Shown here in pieces: positions 11,707-23,783 of a stretch of 64,000 nt of DNA. The stretch covers positions 99,389,441 through 99,453,440 of the forward strand of contig OX375874.1 in the NCBI GenBank assembly GCA_947359465.1, in the 5' to 3' direction. The notes under the pieces were generated by a model, which was not told the DNA's origin, made no database searches, and saw nothing but the letters and a program-made list of their open reading frames with translations. Made by a program: the position numbers and the translations under genes. Every line of letters starts with the position of its first letter. Positions within the stretch are counted from its first letter, which is position 1. The DNA comes from Metellina segmentata. Taxonomy: Eukaryota; Arthropoda; Arachnida; Araneae; Tetragnathidae.

Positions 11707-13228
11707 CTAGCAAAATACCCGACCTTACTCGGTTTGAATTGGTTTACTCTAGATTGAAGAGATACTCAAAATATATAATGACTTACGTTTTTTTGTAGAA
11801 TGAAAATTTATTTTAACACCTTTCGCCATCTTTATATTTTCTACAACTTATTTTGGACACAAATCCTACACATGCATATCCATTCATGTAATACATTTCA
11901 CATACATCGCACAATTGCTGTATGACAAAGCTACAAAATGACGAAAGGTGATACTAAGGTTACTACTATAAAAGACGATTTTGAGGGAGATTTGAAAATC
12001 TCTTTCTTAAGTTCTTTTCATGTTCAACTCAATTAATTAAAATTACGATTTACGGCGATTGCTCTCGCACTCATAGTCAACAAAACAATATTTTTATACT
12101 TGTGGCACTCTTGCCTGCGGTATGCGACATTATGAAATTTTGCAATCTTCTCCTGTCATTATTACAACGAATTTTTTAATGTTAAATAAAGTTCTAGTTT
12201 GGATTTTTAAACATTATTATTCTTTCAATAACGGCATTATTCTTTAAATAACGGCATTATTCTTTAAATAACGGCATTATTCTTTAAATAACGGCATTAT
12301 TCTTTAAATAACGGCATTATTCTTTAAATAAAGGCATTATTATTTCAATAATGGCATAACTACACTTAAAATTTACTGAAAATTTATACTGACTTACCTA
12401 ACATTTTTAAGTCTAATACTTTGTGGTGCTGTTGCATGTGATGAGAAGGAAAACACATTTATTAAAATAATAAATATTTAAAACAGGAAACAGCGAAGTA
12501 AAACAAAATAAAAGATGTCGCAAAAAATTTTTCTAAAGATATTAATTTGTGATTCAATTTTATCTCTTGATCTCGCACAGTTACCACAACTTACAACTAA
12601 AAGTGTACAAAATTTAGAAATGTAAAATTAATTCAGAGCGAAAGAACCAGAAAAGATATCACTGCTCGCGCGATCTTGTTCATTCTCGTTTCATTGAAAA
12701 ATATCGTCTGTCCCAAATATTCGGAAATCGTTTTCATTGCGCAAAGAATAAAAATAAGACTCGAAATAAATGAAGTATCGGAGATGAAATTCCATAAAAA
12801 AAAATTAAAAAAAATTTTGAAGAATAATTACTTTTTCAGCAGTACTGGTAAAGCAATCGAAGTAATCGTAATATTCAATAGACATTCCAATTTTTCCAAA
12901 ACTACCAAATTATGGTTGATTTAAGTATACTTACTCAGGTGTTTTAGCATGAAACTCAACTAAATATAACAATAAAGAAATGTTTAATATTGCATTCACT
13001 AAACTAATAGATCATGTATAAAATAAAATACAATGCAATCAAATATCTGGAATACAATTCATGTGATGTCTACACAAACACACAAACACAAAATCGAGCA
13101 TAGAACAGAAAGACGGACAGACAGACTTTCGCAACCAATGCCACTCACTAAATGAAGATAAGTACTCACTGTATGCAAATTTTCATGAAAATATCTCAAA
13201 CCGCGTGGACGTGTATAGGGCACAACAT

Positions 13229-13262
<34 letters not shown>

Positions 13263-13397
13263 GGACAGACAGACAGACAGACACCAAACGAGAAAAAGGC
13301 GGATTCGGCATCAGAAGGGTCCAAAACGGATAGAAAACTTGAAATGGGTCGAAAATATTGAATGTACAAACAAACACTCCATTCTTATTTATATAGA
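11707..13397 (-). mobile_element. Helitron family A, copy 3
   Basis: Inverted copy. The 3' end CTAG is at 11707-11710, and the 5' TC corresponds to GA at 13396-13397, followed by T. It is longer than copy 1 (1691 against 1560 bp), mainly because its internal 20-bp tandem array is expanded. It also has a longer TGTC microsatellite near 13233-13281. It is joined directly to the 5' end of Helitron B, so it inserted between B's flanking A and B's first T. No protein is encoded. Confidence 0.85.
12212..12358. repeat. 20-bp tandem repeat inside Helitron A copy 3
   Basis: About seven copies of a unit close to ATAACGGCATTATTCTTTAA. Copies 1 and 2 of the same Helitron have only two to four degenerate units, so the array is length-variable between insertions. 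Confidence 0.9.
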
Positions 13398-13983
13398 TTA
13401 ATAGCGAATTTGCATCAATAAAAAATAAAGTTTTCAATTTGTACTAATGCATGTTTTATGTAGAAAGTTTGAAAGTTGTGTCGTAAACACACGATTGATG
13501 TTTTATTATTCCTTACAATATGAGTGAAAAATATTTTCTCACGTAGAAAAGATCAAACGTTCGACTATTTTTGCATTCATGGCACAAACATGTTAAGAAC
13601 AATCTAGTAAAAGAACATTGTATCATCATCTCATTTGAGATATTGAATTCTATAGATTAGAAAATCATTTCAAAGAACCTTATTACCACAGAAAAAGTTA
13701 TTTTAAGGAAATAGCTTTCAGAAGAGATGTTTAACTTCAAAACAGTAAATGAACTTACACGTATCCAACACTGTAGTAAAACGTTTTCTGTTCAATTGTT
13801 TTTGAATTGCTTCTGAGTAAATAATTTAAGAAAGTGGAATGTAATTGTTCGGTCTTTAATGTGATAAACTCTACGTATAATAAAAGTGGAGCATATCAAT
13901 GTGAAGATAGTACTTGTATTTAAGTCATCCAAATATTAACCAGTATAATCCACGTTTTAGAAAACAAAAGACAAGGCCATTTT
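13398..13983. other. Gene-free stretch before GR fossil
   Basis: AT-rich sequence of the type found upstream of the receptors. I see no gene or element end. Confidence 0.5.
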
Positions 13984-14984
13984 ATGCCGTCATATTATAC
14001 AAACTACATGTTCCTGTCTTTGTTACATTATATACGTTTTAAGGAAAATCGAATTTTAAAACTGCATAGATTCAAAGCACTAATACCTCTGTGGACGATT
14101 CTAAAATATTATTACAATAAGGAAAACAAAAATATTGAAACAGTTACTACGTATCTTTTCTACATTTCAGCAGCAACTCTGCAATTATTTAGTTGGTACG
14201 TTTTTACAGCCCATTCCAAAGAATTAATGTATATGGATATTAAAACATTTGTTGCTCTCATTTTTATTGCTTTTCTATCAATGCACTCTTTAGTACTCGC
14301 TCCATTTTCAAGAGAAAATAATAATAAATCTGATAAAAATACAAAATTTGTATTTATCAAATGAGTACAGGTCTAAAATTTGTGAGTATTCTGATATATT
14401 TCTGTTGGCATTGCTATTCATTTTTCCTTTCGTATCAGCAGCCATTTTTACAAAATTTTCAATGGCAACGAATTATCGTAAGACATTCTTTACCTATGGG
14501 CATGAATTTTAAGATAAAAAATTAGTTGCATTTATTTGTTTTGTAAGATTTTTCGTTTTTTTTAGTATATATGAAGTGGGCGACCATCGCTTTATGGTCT
14601 ACGTTTGTTCTATTGAATCGTAGTGAACGAATTCTTGATCACTTTAACAAACACCTGAAACGTATGAAAATGCATTTTTCATACGTTTTTCATACGCTGA
14701 GAAGCTCAACGACTACTTCGTGATTGTGGACATAATACACGTTACAAAATACGTGATGTCGTTGCCTTCTTTGAAAAGGACTTGCAAAAGATTGGTACAA
14801 AAATACCGATCCTATAAAACGCTTTTTCCAGAAAACGTATTCATTTTAAAAGGAATAAAAAAAGTAAAAGTTCTTTACATTACTGCTTATGACAGTTGTT
14901 TTCTCTAACAGCTTCATAGTTTCAGCCTTCAGTTCTCTACTGACAATCGGACTGCTAATTCTTAATTTGCGTAGTGATAATTAG
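13984..14984 (+). pseudogene. Gustatory receptor pseudogene (GR4)
   Basis: Recognisable receptor blocks occur in order but in different frames. 14090-14300 matches TM1-TM2 of GR1. 14363-14510 encodes CEYSDIFLLALLFIFPFVSAA, matching TM3, and ends at a TAA where GR1 has Gln. 14570-14700 matches TM4 with frame changes. 14720-14908 matches the SLPSL block and then jumps to the pre-TM7 loop, so TM5-TM6 is deleted. 14905-14984 encodes the TM7 tail SAFSSLLTIGLLILNLRS. The C-terminal part is closest to the fragment at 20560-20794. Confidence 0.8.
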
Positions 14985-15342
14985 TGTAACTAACTTCATT
15001 TTTGCATATATATTTGTACAAACAAAATGTCGCTCCTTTCTCGATCATTCTCAAACAATACGAAAACTGTAGTACTTTTAGTTCTGTTTCGCATTTTGTG
15101 TATGAATTAGAATGGATGTAGTATAAAATGAACCACCTGCAAAATGTTTTTGGAATTAAAAGCTATTTGTTCTAGTAACAGAAATGCAGTTTGCCTTCTT
15201 TACGAGCTGAAGCTACGTATAATTAATCAACTTATACCTGTTACAGCGTTTGAAAAACAGTTGCTTCTATAAAAGCTGTCTCGAAAAACATATAAAATCA
15301 ATATGTCATCCAACACTTAAAGATACTGGTATTCGAAAATGT

Positions 15343-15435
15343 CACATATCTAGTGGAAGAATGAAAAAAAAAGTAAAAAAAAAAATATCGCTAAAAAAAC
15401 TATACGTACTAGAGAAGTGTTTTCTTCTAAGATTT
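15343..15435 (+). pseudogene. Short GR fragment (intracellular loop)
   Basis: Within a 75-codon frame at 15250-15477, residues SSGRMKKKVKKKISLKK followed by LEKCFLL resemble the GR1 loop TSGRMKLKHGLNKTVRPENSFLL. It probably belongs to the same array of receptor remnants. The match is short. Confidence 0.4.
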
Positions 15436-15939
15436 CAGTTACTTCTGAGTTTTACAGGATATGCACTTAGAACGTGAATTATTAATCTTTCACAAATTCA
15501 AAGTGGCCTTTTGCAAACATCACTTTAGTATCACTTTTTCTGGTTTTGTCCAATAAGATATGTGATGTATGTGAAATGGCTAAGGTACCGTAATTTGGGG
15601 TTACTTGAGCCGTGGGGGTTTATTAGAACCCAAAACAAAAAATGTTTTAAATCTGTCCTGGTTCTACAGTTTTTAAGTTACTCACTTAGTTAACTTTTTC
15701 TCTGCTAGTTAGCTGCCCTAGACAGCGCCTGAGATGCTCAACTACAGCGCTGCTCTTATTGCCTTTTTCTAGTATAGATTATGTTAGAGTGTGGTAAAGA
15801 AACAAATTTGCATGAGCTGCAAACTTCCATGTGTTGTTTTTTGTGCATGAACGTTATACACGAGGTAAGTGTAATTTTCCATGTCAATCATAGTCCTCAA
15901 GAAATAAACACTAGTTTTAGCTGGTGAATCTTTCAGAAT

Positions 15940-16592
15940 GCGCACTAAGAATAAAAATCATAATCACTCACAAAATATGTCGACTTTTGTAACAGTCACT
16001 TTAGTCACTTTAGTAACACAATTATACAAATAAGTACAGTATAATATTTTCTATTTTCAAGCTCTACGGATAAAAATCATAAAATCATAAAACATTTTGA
16101 ATTTAGTATTTTCCATTGAAATTTTTAGAAATTGAACTATTAGTGTAGTGATTTTAAGCTAAATTTTAAAAAGTTGCAGGTTGTTGCATTTAGGCAGAAA
16201 CTTGCATTTATATTGCTGTTATAACTCACTTAATATACACCCCATGTAGCAAGAATTTTGGTTTTAGTACTTTACATATAGCGTAGAACGCGTGAAAAAA
16301 AGTTGCATTCGTTGCTAAAAGTTGCCCTATTCATAACTTAATTTCCTTGTTCAAATTAAGTAATGATACTTTATTAAAAGCTACTCAACAGTCAAGAAAA
16401 TTCTTATATAAATCTGAATAGTTAAGTGATTTCCATTCAGAAACCAAATTCCGGAATTTAAAAAATGTGTTATGAAGATTCCATTTTAAACAGCTTGTAA
16501 GTTAGAGCAAAAAAGTTTTACACAAACGTTTTGCCATTTCTGGACGAATTTTTAATGCTTGTTTTCCCCGACTCGTCCCCGACTGTTGGCTC
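15940..16592 (+). repeat. GR cassette copy C, 5' part, rearranged
   Basis: 15940-16015 matches 703-770, 16015-16145 matches about 2137-2275, and 16145-16592 matches about 1436-1850. The order is therefore scrambled relative to copies A and B, which implies internal deletion or shuffling after duplication. No gene. Confidence 0.75.
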
Positions 16593-16619
16593 GGCCGTTG
16601 GATCCTAGCAACAACATAC

Positions 16620-18470
16620 ACAACAGGGAATATGCACTATGTCACAAAAGGTCCTTAAATGGTACTTTTTTTACAAATTCGATCATGAACAATCCGAAAA
16701 TCAACTTTAAAAATATCAAAAAAGTTTAATCTAAGCGTAATAAGCGATTAAAAAACGCGTTGAAGTCACGTGACTGAAAACGGGGTGGAGCTTGGCGTAA
16801 CGTCATAGTACATGAAATCTCTCGCTACATTCGCCGGCTGCATGTTATTTCAGGTTGCTTTCATTGATTGTACGCTAATTGTATTTTTTAAATAATTGTG
16901 TTGAATTATAGTCTTTACATTATTATTATACAGATTTCTTCTTTAAAAATGACGACTTTAGAACAAGGCTTTGTAAAAGGCCAGTCGGATAATCTACCTA
17001 AATTGGATGCTATATCCATGTTTTCTTTTTTGCGAAACCATCCAAATTTTATGGGAGTAGAAATGAAAGGCGTAAAAGCGAAGAGTATGATAATATTTTG
17101 TACACCATATTTATTTTTAAAAAACATGTATTTTTATATTGCGTTTAAAGAGTAGTGCTATTATTAAAAAGTTGTACTTAAGAAAATAGAATATTAATAG
17201 TTGTTCTATTTGCCTTAATAAGTAACACAATTCATTCTGAAACAGATTTTTTTGTATAGATAATTAGAATAGTATATCAAATAAGAGCTTTATATTAGGA
17301 AAATAATTTAAAGTAGATTAAAATTATTGGGGTATTAAAATAGTGAATTTTGAAAGCTAACTTAAAATTAATTTTCTACATTAATTTTTTAGCAACATTA
17401 TTTTTGTTAGTTAATGAAGAATAATTTTTTAAATATATTCAAGCGATTAAACGTAACGCACTAAAAGATGATCCAAAAATAATATGTGTAGAGAAACTTA
17501 TTGCGAGAATTACAACTGCATTAAATATTGACCACAACATTTGGTAATCCAACATTTTAAACCATGAAGTGATAATTTGATTAAAATTGCAAGAATTTGA
17601 ATTCTATAATACTTATCATTCAGTCTAAAGAAGAAATATGACACAGTTTTACCAACTGCAAATTAATTATCATGAGTATAATAATTCAATGTTTATTGAT
17701 GTTAGCTCTCTGTATATTTTTTTAACCAGTTTTGATTCATAAATATATAGTATTCCTATATTTATTTATTAATTTCTTTTTCATGAAACAAAAAATTCTG
17801 AATTATGAGACACTTGATAACGAAAGAATATTTTTTCGTTTTAGCAAAAACACAAGTAGTTATCCACAAGATTAAATCACACAATTCTTAATTAAAAACA
17901 ATTAAAAATACAAATAATTTTTGGTATTATAAACTTACCAAAAATGATCTTCACACCAATGCAAACAAGAAGTAGAACACAGCTTTTTGTTTTTCTTTTA
18001 ATCTCTTTTCATAACGCTGCACCATCTTCTAAGAACTTGTTCATATTTTGGTACAACAAAAAAAATACTTTTTTAGTGTTTTAATCGTTGAATTATGACA
18101 CAAACGGAACAATACAATATTTGTAATTCTTCTTTTTAACTATTTTCGAACCTTCCATTGCTGAATTAATCAAAAATCTGTAAATATAAGACTACTAAAA
18201 ATATACCCATAGAGATAACACAGTTCAAGGAACGCTTGGTTGGAAAATTATGTACTATGACGTCACAGGCAAAAATCGTCAGAGATTGCAGTTTTTCGTT
18301 AAAACTGACGTCACAGCAATTTGAAAAGTGTTTTAAATATAATTAATGTCGTCAGATTGCACTTTAAGTGGCATTTTTCAACGTAGTTTTTCTTGCTCTT
18401 TCATTTTAAAATCATGCATATTGTCCATTATGATGGTTGCACATAAACGTTACTAAATAGTTCGTTTCAT
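16620..18470. mobile_element. Putative non-autonomous DNA element within cassette C
   Basis: This stretch interrupts cassette C sequence. The ends are loosely inverted. AAAAGGTCCTTAAATGG near 16646 resembles the complement of the sequence near 18370, and GTCATAGTACATGAAA near 16803 is mirrored by TACTATGACGTCA near 18252. It also holds TGACGTCA palindromes at 18258 and 18306. I could not fix exact ends or a target duplication. The interior is AT-rich apart from one coding fragment at 16949-17155. Confidence 0.4.
16949..17155 (+). CDS. First-exon fragment of an arthropod repetitive SWIM-type protein
   Basis: ATG at 16949 gives MTTLEQGFVKGQSDNLPKLD, continuing SMFSFLRNHPNFMGVEMKGVK. I recognise the pattern (GxSDNLPxLD, then xEMxGxKA) as the N-terminus of a large uncharacterised arthropod protein family with SWIM-type and YqaJ-type regions, which behaves as a mobile-element gene. 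That is from memory and unchecked. Similarity ends at about codon 47. No later exon is present here, so the element kept only the start of its gene. Confidence 0.4.
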   Translation: MTTLEQGFVKGQSDNLPKLDAISMFSFLRNHPNFMGVEMKGVKAKSMIIFCTPYLFLKNMYFYIAFKE

Positions 18471-19297
18471 TCGAATCCTTTCAGGTAACACCAGTAGCAT
18501 AGTATAATATTTTCCATTGAAAGCTCAACGGTTAAAAATCATAAAATCTTAAATCATATTCAATTTAGTATTTTCGATTGAAATTTCTAGAAATATAGCC
18601 GTAAGGGTCCATCTTTCAGGTAATGTATTACTTTATAACATCATTACACAAAGTGGTCCTTTGATATTTTCCATTGAATAGACACATTACGAACTTTTTT
18701 CCAATTACGTTAACGTCTCTGAAAACTTACGTCTTCCATAAATTCTGCATTGGAAAATGCTTATTCGTGCGAAAAGTACAATACCTAAGTCAAATGGCAC
18801 TTATGAAAAATCGATTATAGTTTTCACAAATTCATGTTTACGGTTCTAAAGGTACTTTGGTACTATTTAAAAAAAAATTAAAATTAGAATTATATAGAAT
18901 CTTTGGCTCAAAAGCAAATGGTTTACATTTTATTGCTCAGGCAGTCACTTTGAAATGTAGTGACAGAGACTGTTTTAGGTAAAGATGTTTAACTGCAACA
19001 TATACTTATTACTGCATGCAAAATTAATTTATTTGTGTGAAATCATTTTTTGAAGGATTACAAGGTAATTTGTGAAATATTATCGTAACATGTTCATAGT
19101 GGAATGTGATAAATCCAGCTTCTCCAATTTTATCATTAAAAACGTATCTTGGATTTAAATAGATGATACTATAATAAGATTTATTCATTATTTGATCAAC
19201 TCAGAAGACTGACCCAGATACTTTTATAATAACAAATTAACAATTAGTTCTACTCAATCTAGAGTTAAATTAGGTTTGAGAAAAGAGAATAATAAAC

Positions 19298-19345
19298 ATG
19301 GGATTGATTCGAATTATTTACAATATATTGCTCCAAAATTTATGA
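19298..19345 (+). CDS. Upstream ORF preceding GR2 (15 codons)
   Basis: Encodes MGLIRIIYNILLQNL and ends with TGA at 19343-19345, three bases before the receptor ATG and in its frame. It parallels the uORFs of GR1 and GR3. Confidence 0.35.
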   Translation: MGLIRIIYNILLQNL

Positions 19346-19348
19346 ACA

Positions 19349-20452
19349 ATGATAAACGTCGATCTACCTCTCCCGTATCTTTTAAAGTTCAATTCCAAAA
19401 AAGAAAAGAAAGTGATTGAAACAATAATTACTTATGTCTCCACCTTTTCAGTAGCATATCTACACTTATACAGCTTGTATATTTTTACGATCCACTGTGT
19501 TGGATTTATAAATATAGGTATTATTAATTTTCTTATTCGGAATTCCATTGCTTTTCTATCCTGCGGTCTTTGGTACTCGCTATATTTTCAAGAGAAAAGA
19601 ATAAGGAAGCTTATAAATACACAGAATTCTTATCTATCAACAGTACGCCGATCTAAAGTATACGAGTTTTCTGGAATATGTCTACTGGCATTGATATCCA
19701 TTATCCCTTTTGTGTCAGCTGCTATTTACACAAAATTTACGATGGAAGCGAACTATTATAAAGATTTATTTGAATTCGGGTATGAATTTCAAGACAAAAA
19801 ATTAGATGCAGTGTTTCGTTTTATCGGATTCTACGGATATTACTTAGTTTACATAAAGTGGCCATGTATCGCTATGTGGTCCATGTGTTTCTTGCTGTAT
19901 CGGACTGGAAGAATGCTAGATGAGTTCAGCACAGACCTGAAAAATATAACTTTATGCATCCATTTACCAGAGACTTCTAAAAAGCTGAATGAATACTTTG
20001 CGATTGTGGACACGATACGCGTTATGAAAAACGTGCTGTCGCTGCCGTCTCTTATCTTCGCAATGATTAGTTTCTCAAATCTGTACACAATATTAACTGT
20101 GTTTTTCATGAAAAGGAGAGTGGTGACACTTCATCACATCTTGCTCATAACGAGTAGGATTTCGACAGGCTGTGCAATAATTATTTTGTTAACCTTTTAC
20201 AGTGCTAGAATTCCCCAGCGTATGTCAGAAATAAAAGTAACTTCCGGAAGAATGATGCTAAAGCACGGATTGAACAAAACAATCCGTCCAGAAATTTCAT
20301 TCCTTCTAGAAAATATCAAAAATGAAAAATTGATTTACATGACAGCTTGCGACTTGTTTGTTTTCAGTAATAGCTTCGTAGTTTCAGCATTCGGTACTCT
20401 GCTCACTCTTGGTCTGCTCATTTTCAACCTAAATAGTGGAAAAGTTGAATAA
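19349..20452 (+). CDS. Gustatory receptor-like seven-TM protein (GR2)
   Basis: A 367-residue ORF collinear with GR1 with no gap. Differences are scattered substitutions, concentrated around residues 132-145 (the loop after TM3) and 245-277 (around TM5-TM6). The TM7 tail reads TLGLLIFNLNSG, so the family motif is again degenerate. Single exon, ATG start, normal length. With GR1 it is one of two receptors here with no visible defect. Its function would be ligand-gated cation conductance in gustatory neurons, by family membership only. Confidence 0.8.
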   Translation: MINVDLPLPYLLKFNSKKEKKVIETIITYVSTFSVAYLHLYSLYIFTIHCVGFINIGIINFLIRNSIAFLSCGLWYSLYFQEKRIRKLINTQNSYLSTVRRSKVYEFSGICLLALISIIPFVSAAIYTKFTMEANYYKDLFEFGYEFQDKKLDAVFRFIGFYGYYLVYIKWPCIAMWSMCFLLYRTGRMLDEFSTDLKNITLCIHLPETSKKLNEYFAIVDTIRVMKNVLSLPSLIFAMISFSNLYTILTVFFMKRRVVTLHHILLITSRISTGCAIIILLTFYSARIPQRMSEIKVTSGRMMLKHGLNKTIRPEISFLLENIKNEKLIYMTACDLFVFSNSFVVSAFGTLLTLGLLIFNLNSGKVE

Positions 20453-20559
20453 AAAAAATCACTTCTGTCGCTGAAGTTGTTGTAAAATATTTTAATTTCG
20501 CCACACATTAGCAACACAAAGCACCATTCGCGACGTTCTGGTATAAATACCAGAAGGAA

Positions 20560-20794
20560 AGATTTGAAAACAGCGCCTCTTAAAAAGACTTGCGAAAGAT
20601 TGAAACAAAAATACCGAACCGATCAAACGCTTTTACCAGAAAACGCATTCATTTTGAATGGAATCAAAAAAGTAAAAGTAATTTACATAACTGCTTATGA
20701 CTTTGCTGTTTTCTCTAACAACTTCATAGTTTCAGCCTTCAGTTCTCTACTGACATTCGGACTGCCAATTCTTAATTTTCGTAGTGATAGTTAG
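20560..20794 (+). pseudogene. GR C-terminal fragment
   Basis: Encodes the pre-TM7 loop and TM7 (LPENAFILNGIKKVKVIYIT, then SNNFIVSAFSSLLTFGL and a stop). It is closer to GR4 than to GR2, including about 170 bases of shared 3' flank. It lies just downstream of GR2, so it is a separate receptor fossil and not an exon of GR2. Confidence 0.7.
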
Positions 20795-21849
20795 TGTAAC
20801 TAACTTCATTTTTACATTCTTATTTGTACAATCAAGATGTCACTCCCTTCTCAAATCATTGTTAAACAATACGAAAACTGTAGTATTCTGTTCTGTTTCT
20901 GATTTTGAGTATAAATTAGAATGGATGTAGTATAAAATAAACCACCTGCAAAATGTTTTTGGAATTAACTCTCGAATATTTATACAGTAACCTATTAATG
21001 ATATAACTGTATAATGGAAAAAAATTTAAAAATATGCGTGAAAGTGTAAAAAAATTAGCATGCTGAAAGATTTCACCACATGGCCGTATAAAATTCGTAA
21101 ATTTCGATATTTTTTAATATCAAGACTTATATCAGCTGTATTGTATGTAATTTTTGTTCTGAGAAAATTATATTTACAAACAAACTAAATTTGAGGTAGA
21201 TTATCCAGATTTGACATTACATTTGGAAAGTTACTAATGATATAATGCTGCTGCAACATCACATACAAATTTCAGTGAGATGCAATTTTAAGCAGCAGCA
21301 ATGTAAAACAAGCGTTTGGAAGGAGATCCGTGCTTTATACAGTAAAAAGATAATACAAATTCGAACTAGTCACTTAAGAAATAAGACCTAGCTGTTCCAT
21401 CAGACTGTATAATTTCTGTATACAACTATCGGAGACACGATGTGTGAAAATGTCAGTCTGATGTTGTAAGATGGGTGAATGTAAGCCGAGGTCGGGTGAA
21501 GCCCCAATTTCAGACAACATAATCAGAATACCTGTGTTTCAAACCAGACAGGATACTGTACTGTCTCGTATTAAACTAATCGTAATATGCGTACATATTC
21601 GTAACGTGAACTCATCTGCGCAAAAGGGATCTCTGCACAAACTCATCTACAAAGTGACGCACACGAATTGGACAGATTTGGAGGAGACGATTAAGGGCTA
21701 TTCAGACGGCTACTTTGGTGACTTGACCTTATGACCTGTGACTTTTTTTGAGGGAAGGTAAGCGTTTTAAATTCACTGCTTACGTTCCACCATTGACATC
21801 ACCAATTGAAGAGCTCCGGGATCATTGTACCTCTGCTTTGAAGCTTATC
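20795..21849. other. Gene-poor stretch
   Basis: 20795-20970 is receptor 3' flank shared with 14985-15150. The rest is AT-rich. An 87-codon frame at 21471-21734 has slightly higher GC than its surroundings, but I do not recognise it and do not support it as a gene. Confidence 0.5.
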
Positions 21850-22010
21850 TACAGTATCAAGTAATAAACAAACGCACACAGCTAAAATTTTTACTGACAT
21901 AAAAGTGGACCTGACAGAAATCGAGCCTACGCCTCTCACAACTGAATGTCTCTTGCGCAGTGGGCATATACACTAAGCCAGGACGGCCTCATACATCGTG
22001 TAACATCAAG
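21850..22010 (-). repeat. tRNA-derived SINE-like repeat
   Basis: Contains GACAGAAATCGAGCCTACG followed by a tRNA-body-like stretch ending TACACTAAGCCAGGACGGCC. This is the usual look of a tRNA-derived SINE read on the opposite strand (T-loop box, then D-arm box). A second, truncated copy follows at about 22141-22245. Confidence 0.5.
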
Positions 22011-22140
22011 AGTACGCATTGAAAATTTGTAGTACAATGACTAACACGTAGACACTTCTATTTGACTGTATTGCTGGTTAGTTGATAGTGGTTTTACAGC
22101 TTATTGGTCGTATTTTGCCATGCTGCTCCAGAAACAAGAC

Positions 22141-22245
22141 TTGCAGTATCAAGTTATAGATATACGCACAGAAAAAGGTTTCTACTGACCCAGAAGAGAG
22201 AAATACACTCAGGAAAAATGCACATGACAGGAATCGAACCTACAT
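22141..22245 (-). repeat. Truncated SINE-like repeat, second copy
   Basis: Shares GCAGTATCAAGT, the following spacer and GACAGGAATCGAACCTAC with the copy at 21850, then stops where VR1 homology begins at 22255. Confidence 0.5.
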
Positions 22246-23579
22246 AAATATTTTCTATAAATATTTATGTTTTTTAATTTATATGCTTTTACTTAAACAT
22301 TAGTTATACATTAGATGCTATAGCACATATTTTATTGCAGGATTTATTTTTAAATACTGTACACTTAAGTAAAACTACAAAATATTTTTTTTCTTTTATT
22401 TGAAAACTTTGCAAGACTCATACGATAAACATGTTTTCTTGTAAATGTTTTTAAAAATTGAACAAAAGAATACTCATCCATATACCACAGAAGAACAACA
22501 CGGGACTAACCAGAAGTAAGTTGATTAAACAAAGAAACAGTGGAACAAAGTTAGTTAAACTTACAAGATTTGATGACCTTAACAAATTGAGTAGAAACGC
22601 AGATCACTCATTGTTCATTTGACGAAGTTATAATCGTATTGAAATCTGAACTATATGTTATTTTTTAATTATTCTTTCCTAGTCATATTATTTTTTTTAA
22701 TATATCTGTCTAAAATTTATTTATTTTAATTTTTAGATTTATAAATCTTTTATAAATGAAATTTTCTATGATATATTGTAAAATGTTAAGATGTTTTTAC
22801 ACAAAATTTAGATACTATTACACATATTTTAATAATGATTTTGAAAAAATACGATTAAAACATATAAATTAGCTATTTTTACACATTTTTATATGCAGAT
22901 TTAAAAAAAAAAATTTTCAATTTACAATTAAGACATTTTGCAGTTTGATTTCTTAAAGCGTGTTTTTATGTAAGAAAAAAATTAAGAAGAAACCTGTAAA
23001 AGTAAAATATTTTTACCTTTATTTGAAACTTTGCAAGACCCAAACTATGAAGGTGTTTACATGTACATTTTAAATAGTGAAAATTAGTATTAATAAACTT
23101 TTAGTCCTTGAAGTACTAAATTAAATGTTCTGTTTTCTAGGACTCTTGCAAAACATACATTTTACTAAACATATGAACTTCTTTTTATTTACTTGAAAAC
23201 CTTGTGTATATTATGCAGTTTAAATTGAGCCAAATACCTATTTTGTACAAGTATTTTACAAGAAACTTTGTATAGGTCTTTATAATTTTAGATATACTAC
23301 ATTGCTACTTTAAATGGATAGTAAATGGGTTTTGTGATTTTGAAAATAATGTGTACATTTCTATGCTGCTAAACAAACTAAGTTTTTACCCTTTCTTTAT
23401 AGTTAATGCATAATCTAAAGTTTTAGTCACATCGCTGATAGTTTTACACATGAATAAAATTAAATAACAACTGAAAATTTTAAATACTAATTAATTTTTA
23501 AATGAACAAATATCACTGAAATAATGTTTAAGTATGAATTCTATGAATTCTCCAAACAATTTCTGCAAGAAACAAATTG

Positions 23580-23715
23580 TTCTAAAACATATTGAAAAAT
23601 TATTCTAAAACATATTGAAAAATAATTCTAAAACATATTGAAAAATAATTCTAAAACATATTGAAAAATAATTCTAAAAAATATTGAAAAAGTAATTCTA
23701 AAACTTATTGAAAGA
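23580..23715. repeat. 23-bp tandem repeat in VR1
   Basis: About six units close to TTCTAAAACATATTGAAAAA. The VR2 counterpart at 60550-60602 has only two, so the array has changed length since duplication. Confidence 0.9.
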
Positions 23716-23783
23716 AGTCATACTGAAGCAAAATAAATTATATAACACTTTTTAATTGAAAAGCAACCAGGATTCATATATTT

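Larger units (their letters stand above)
18480..20560 (+). repeat. GR cassette copy C, receptor part
   Basis: Matches about 2140-2290 and 3853-5780 of copy A. It lacks the Helitron at the position where copy A has copy 1 (around 18617-18630), consistent with that Helitron arriving only in copy A. The region homologous to the 85-codon frame upstream of GR1 carries a stop here, so that frame is not conserved. Confidence 0.85.

Noticed and set aside
12212..12358. Regular array that could be taken for a CRISPR
   Set aside because: Units are contiguous 20-mers with no unique spacers, and they lie inside a eukaryotic Helitron.
15590..15640. Possible DNA transposon terminus (GTAATTTGGGGTTACTTGAG)
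   Set aside because: It looks like an inverted-repeat end, but I found no partner end or target duplication nearby.
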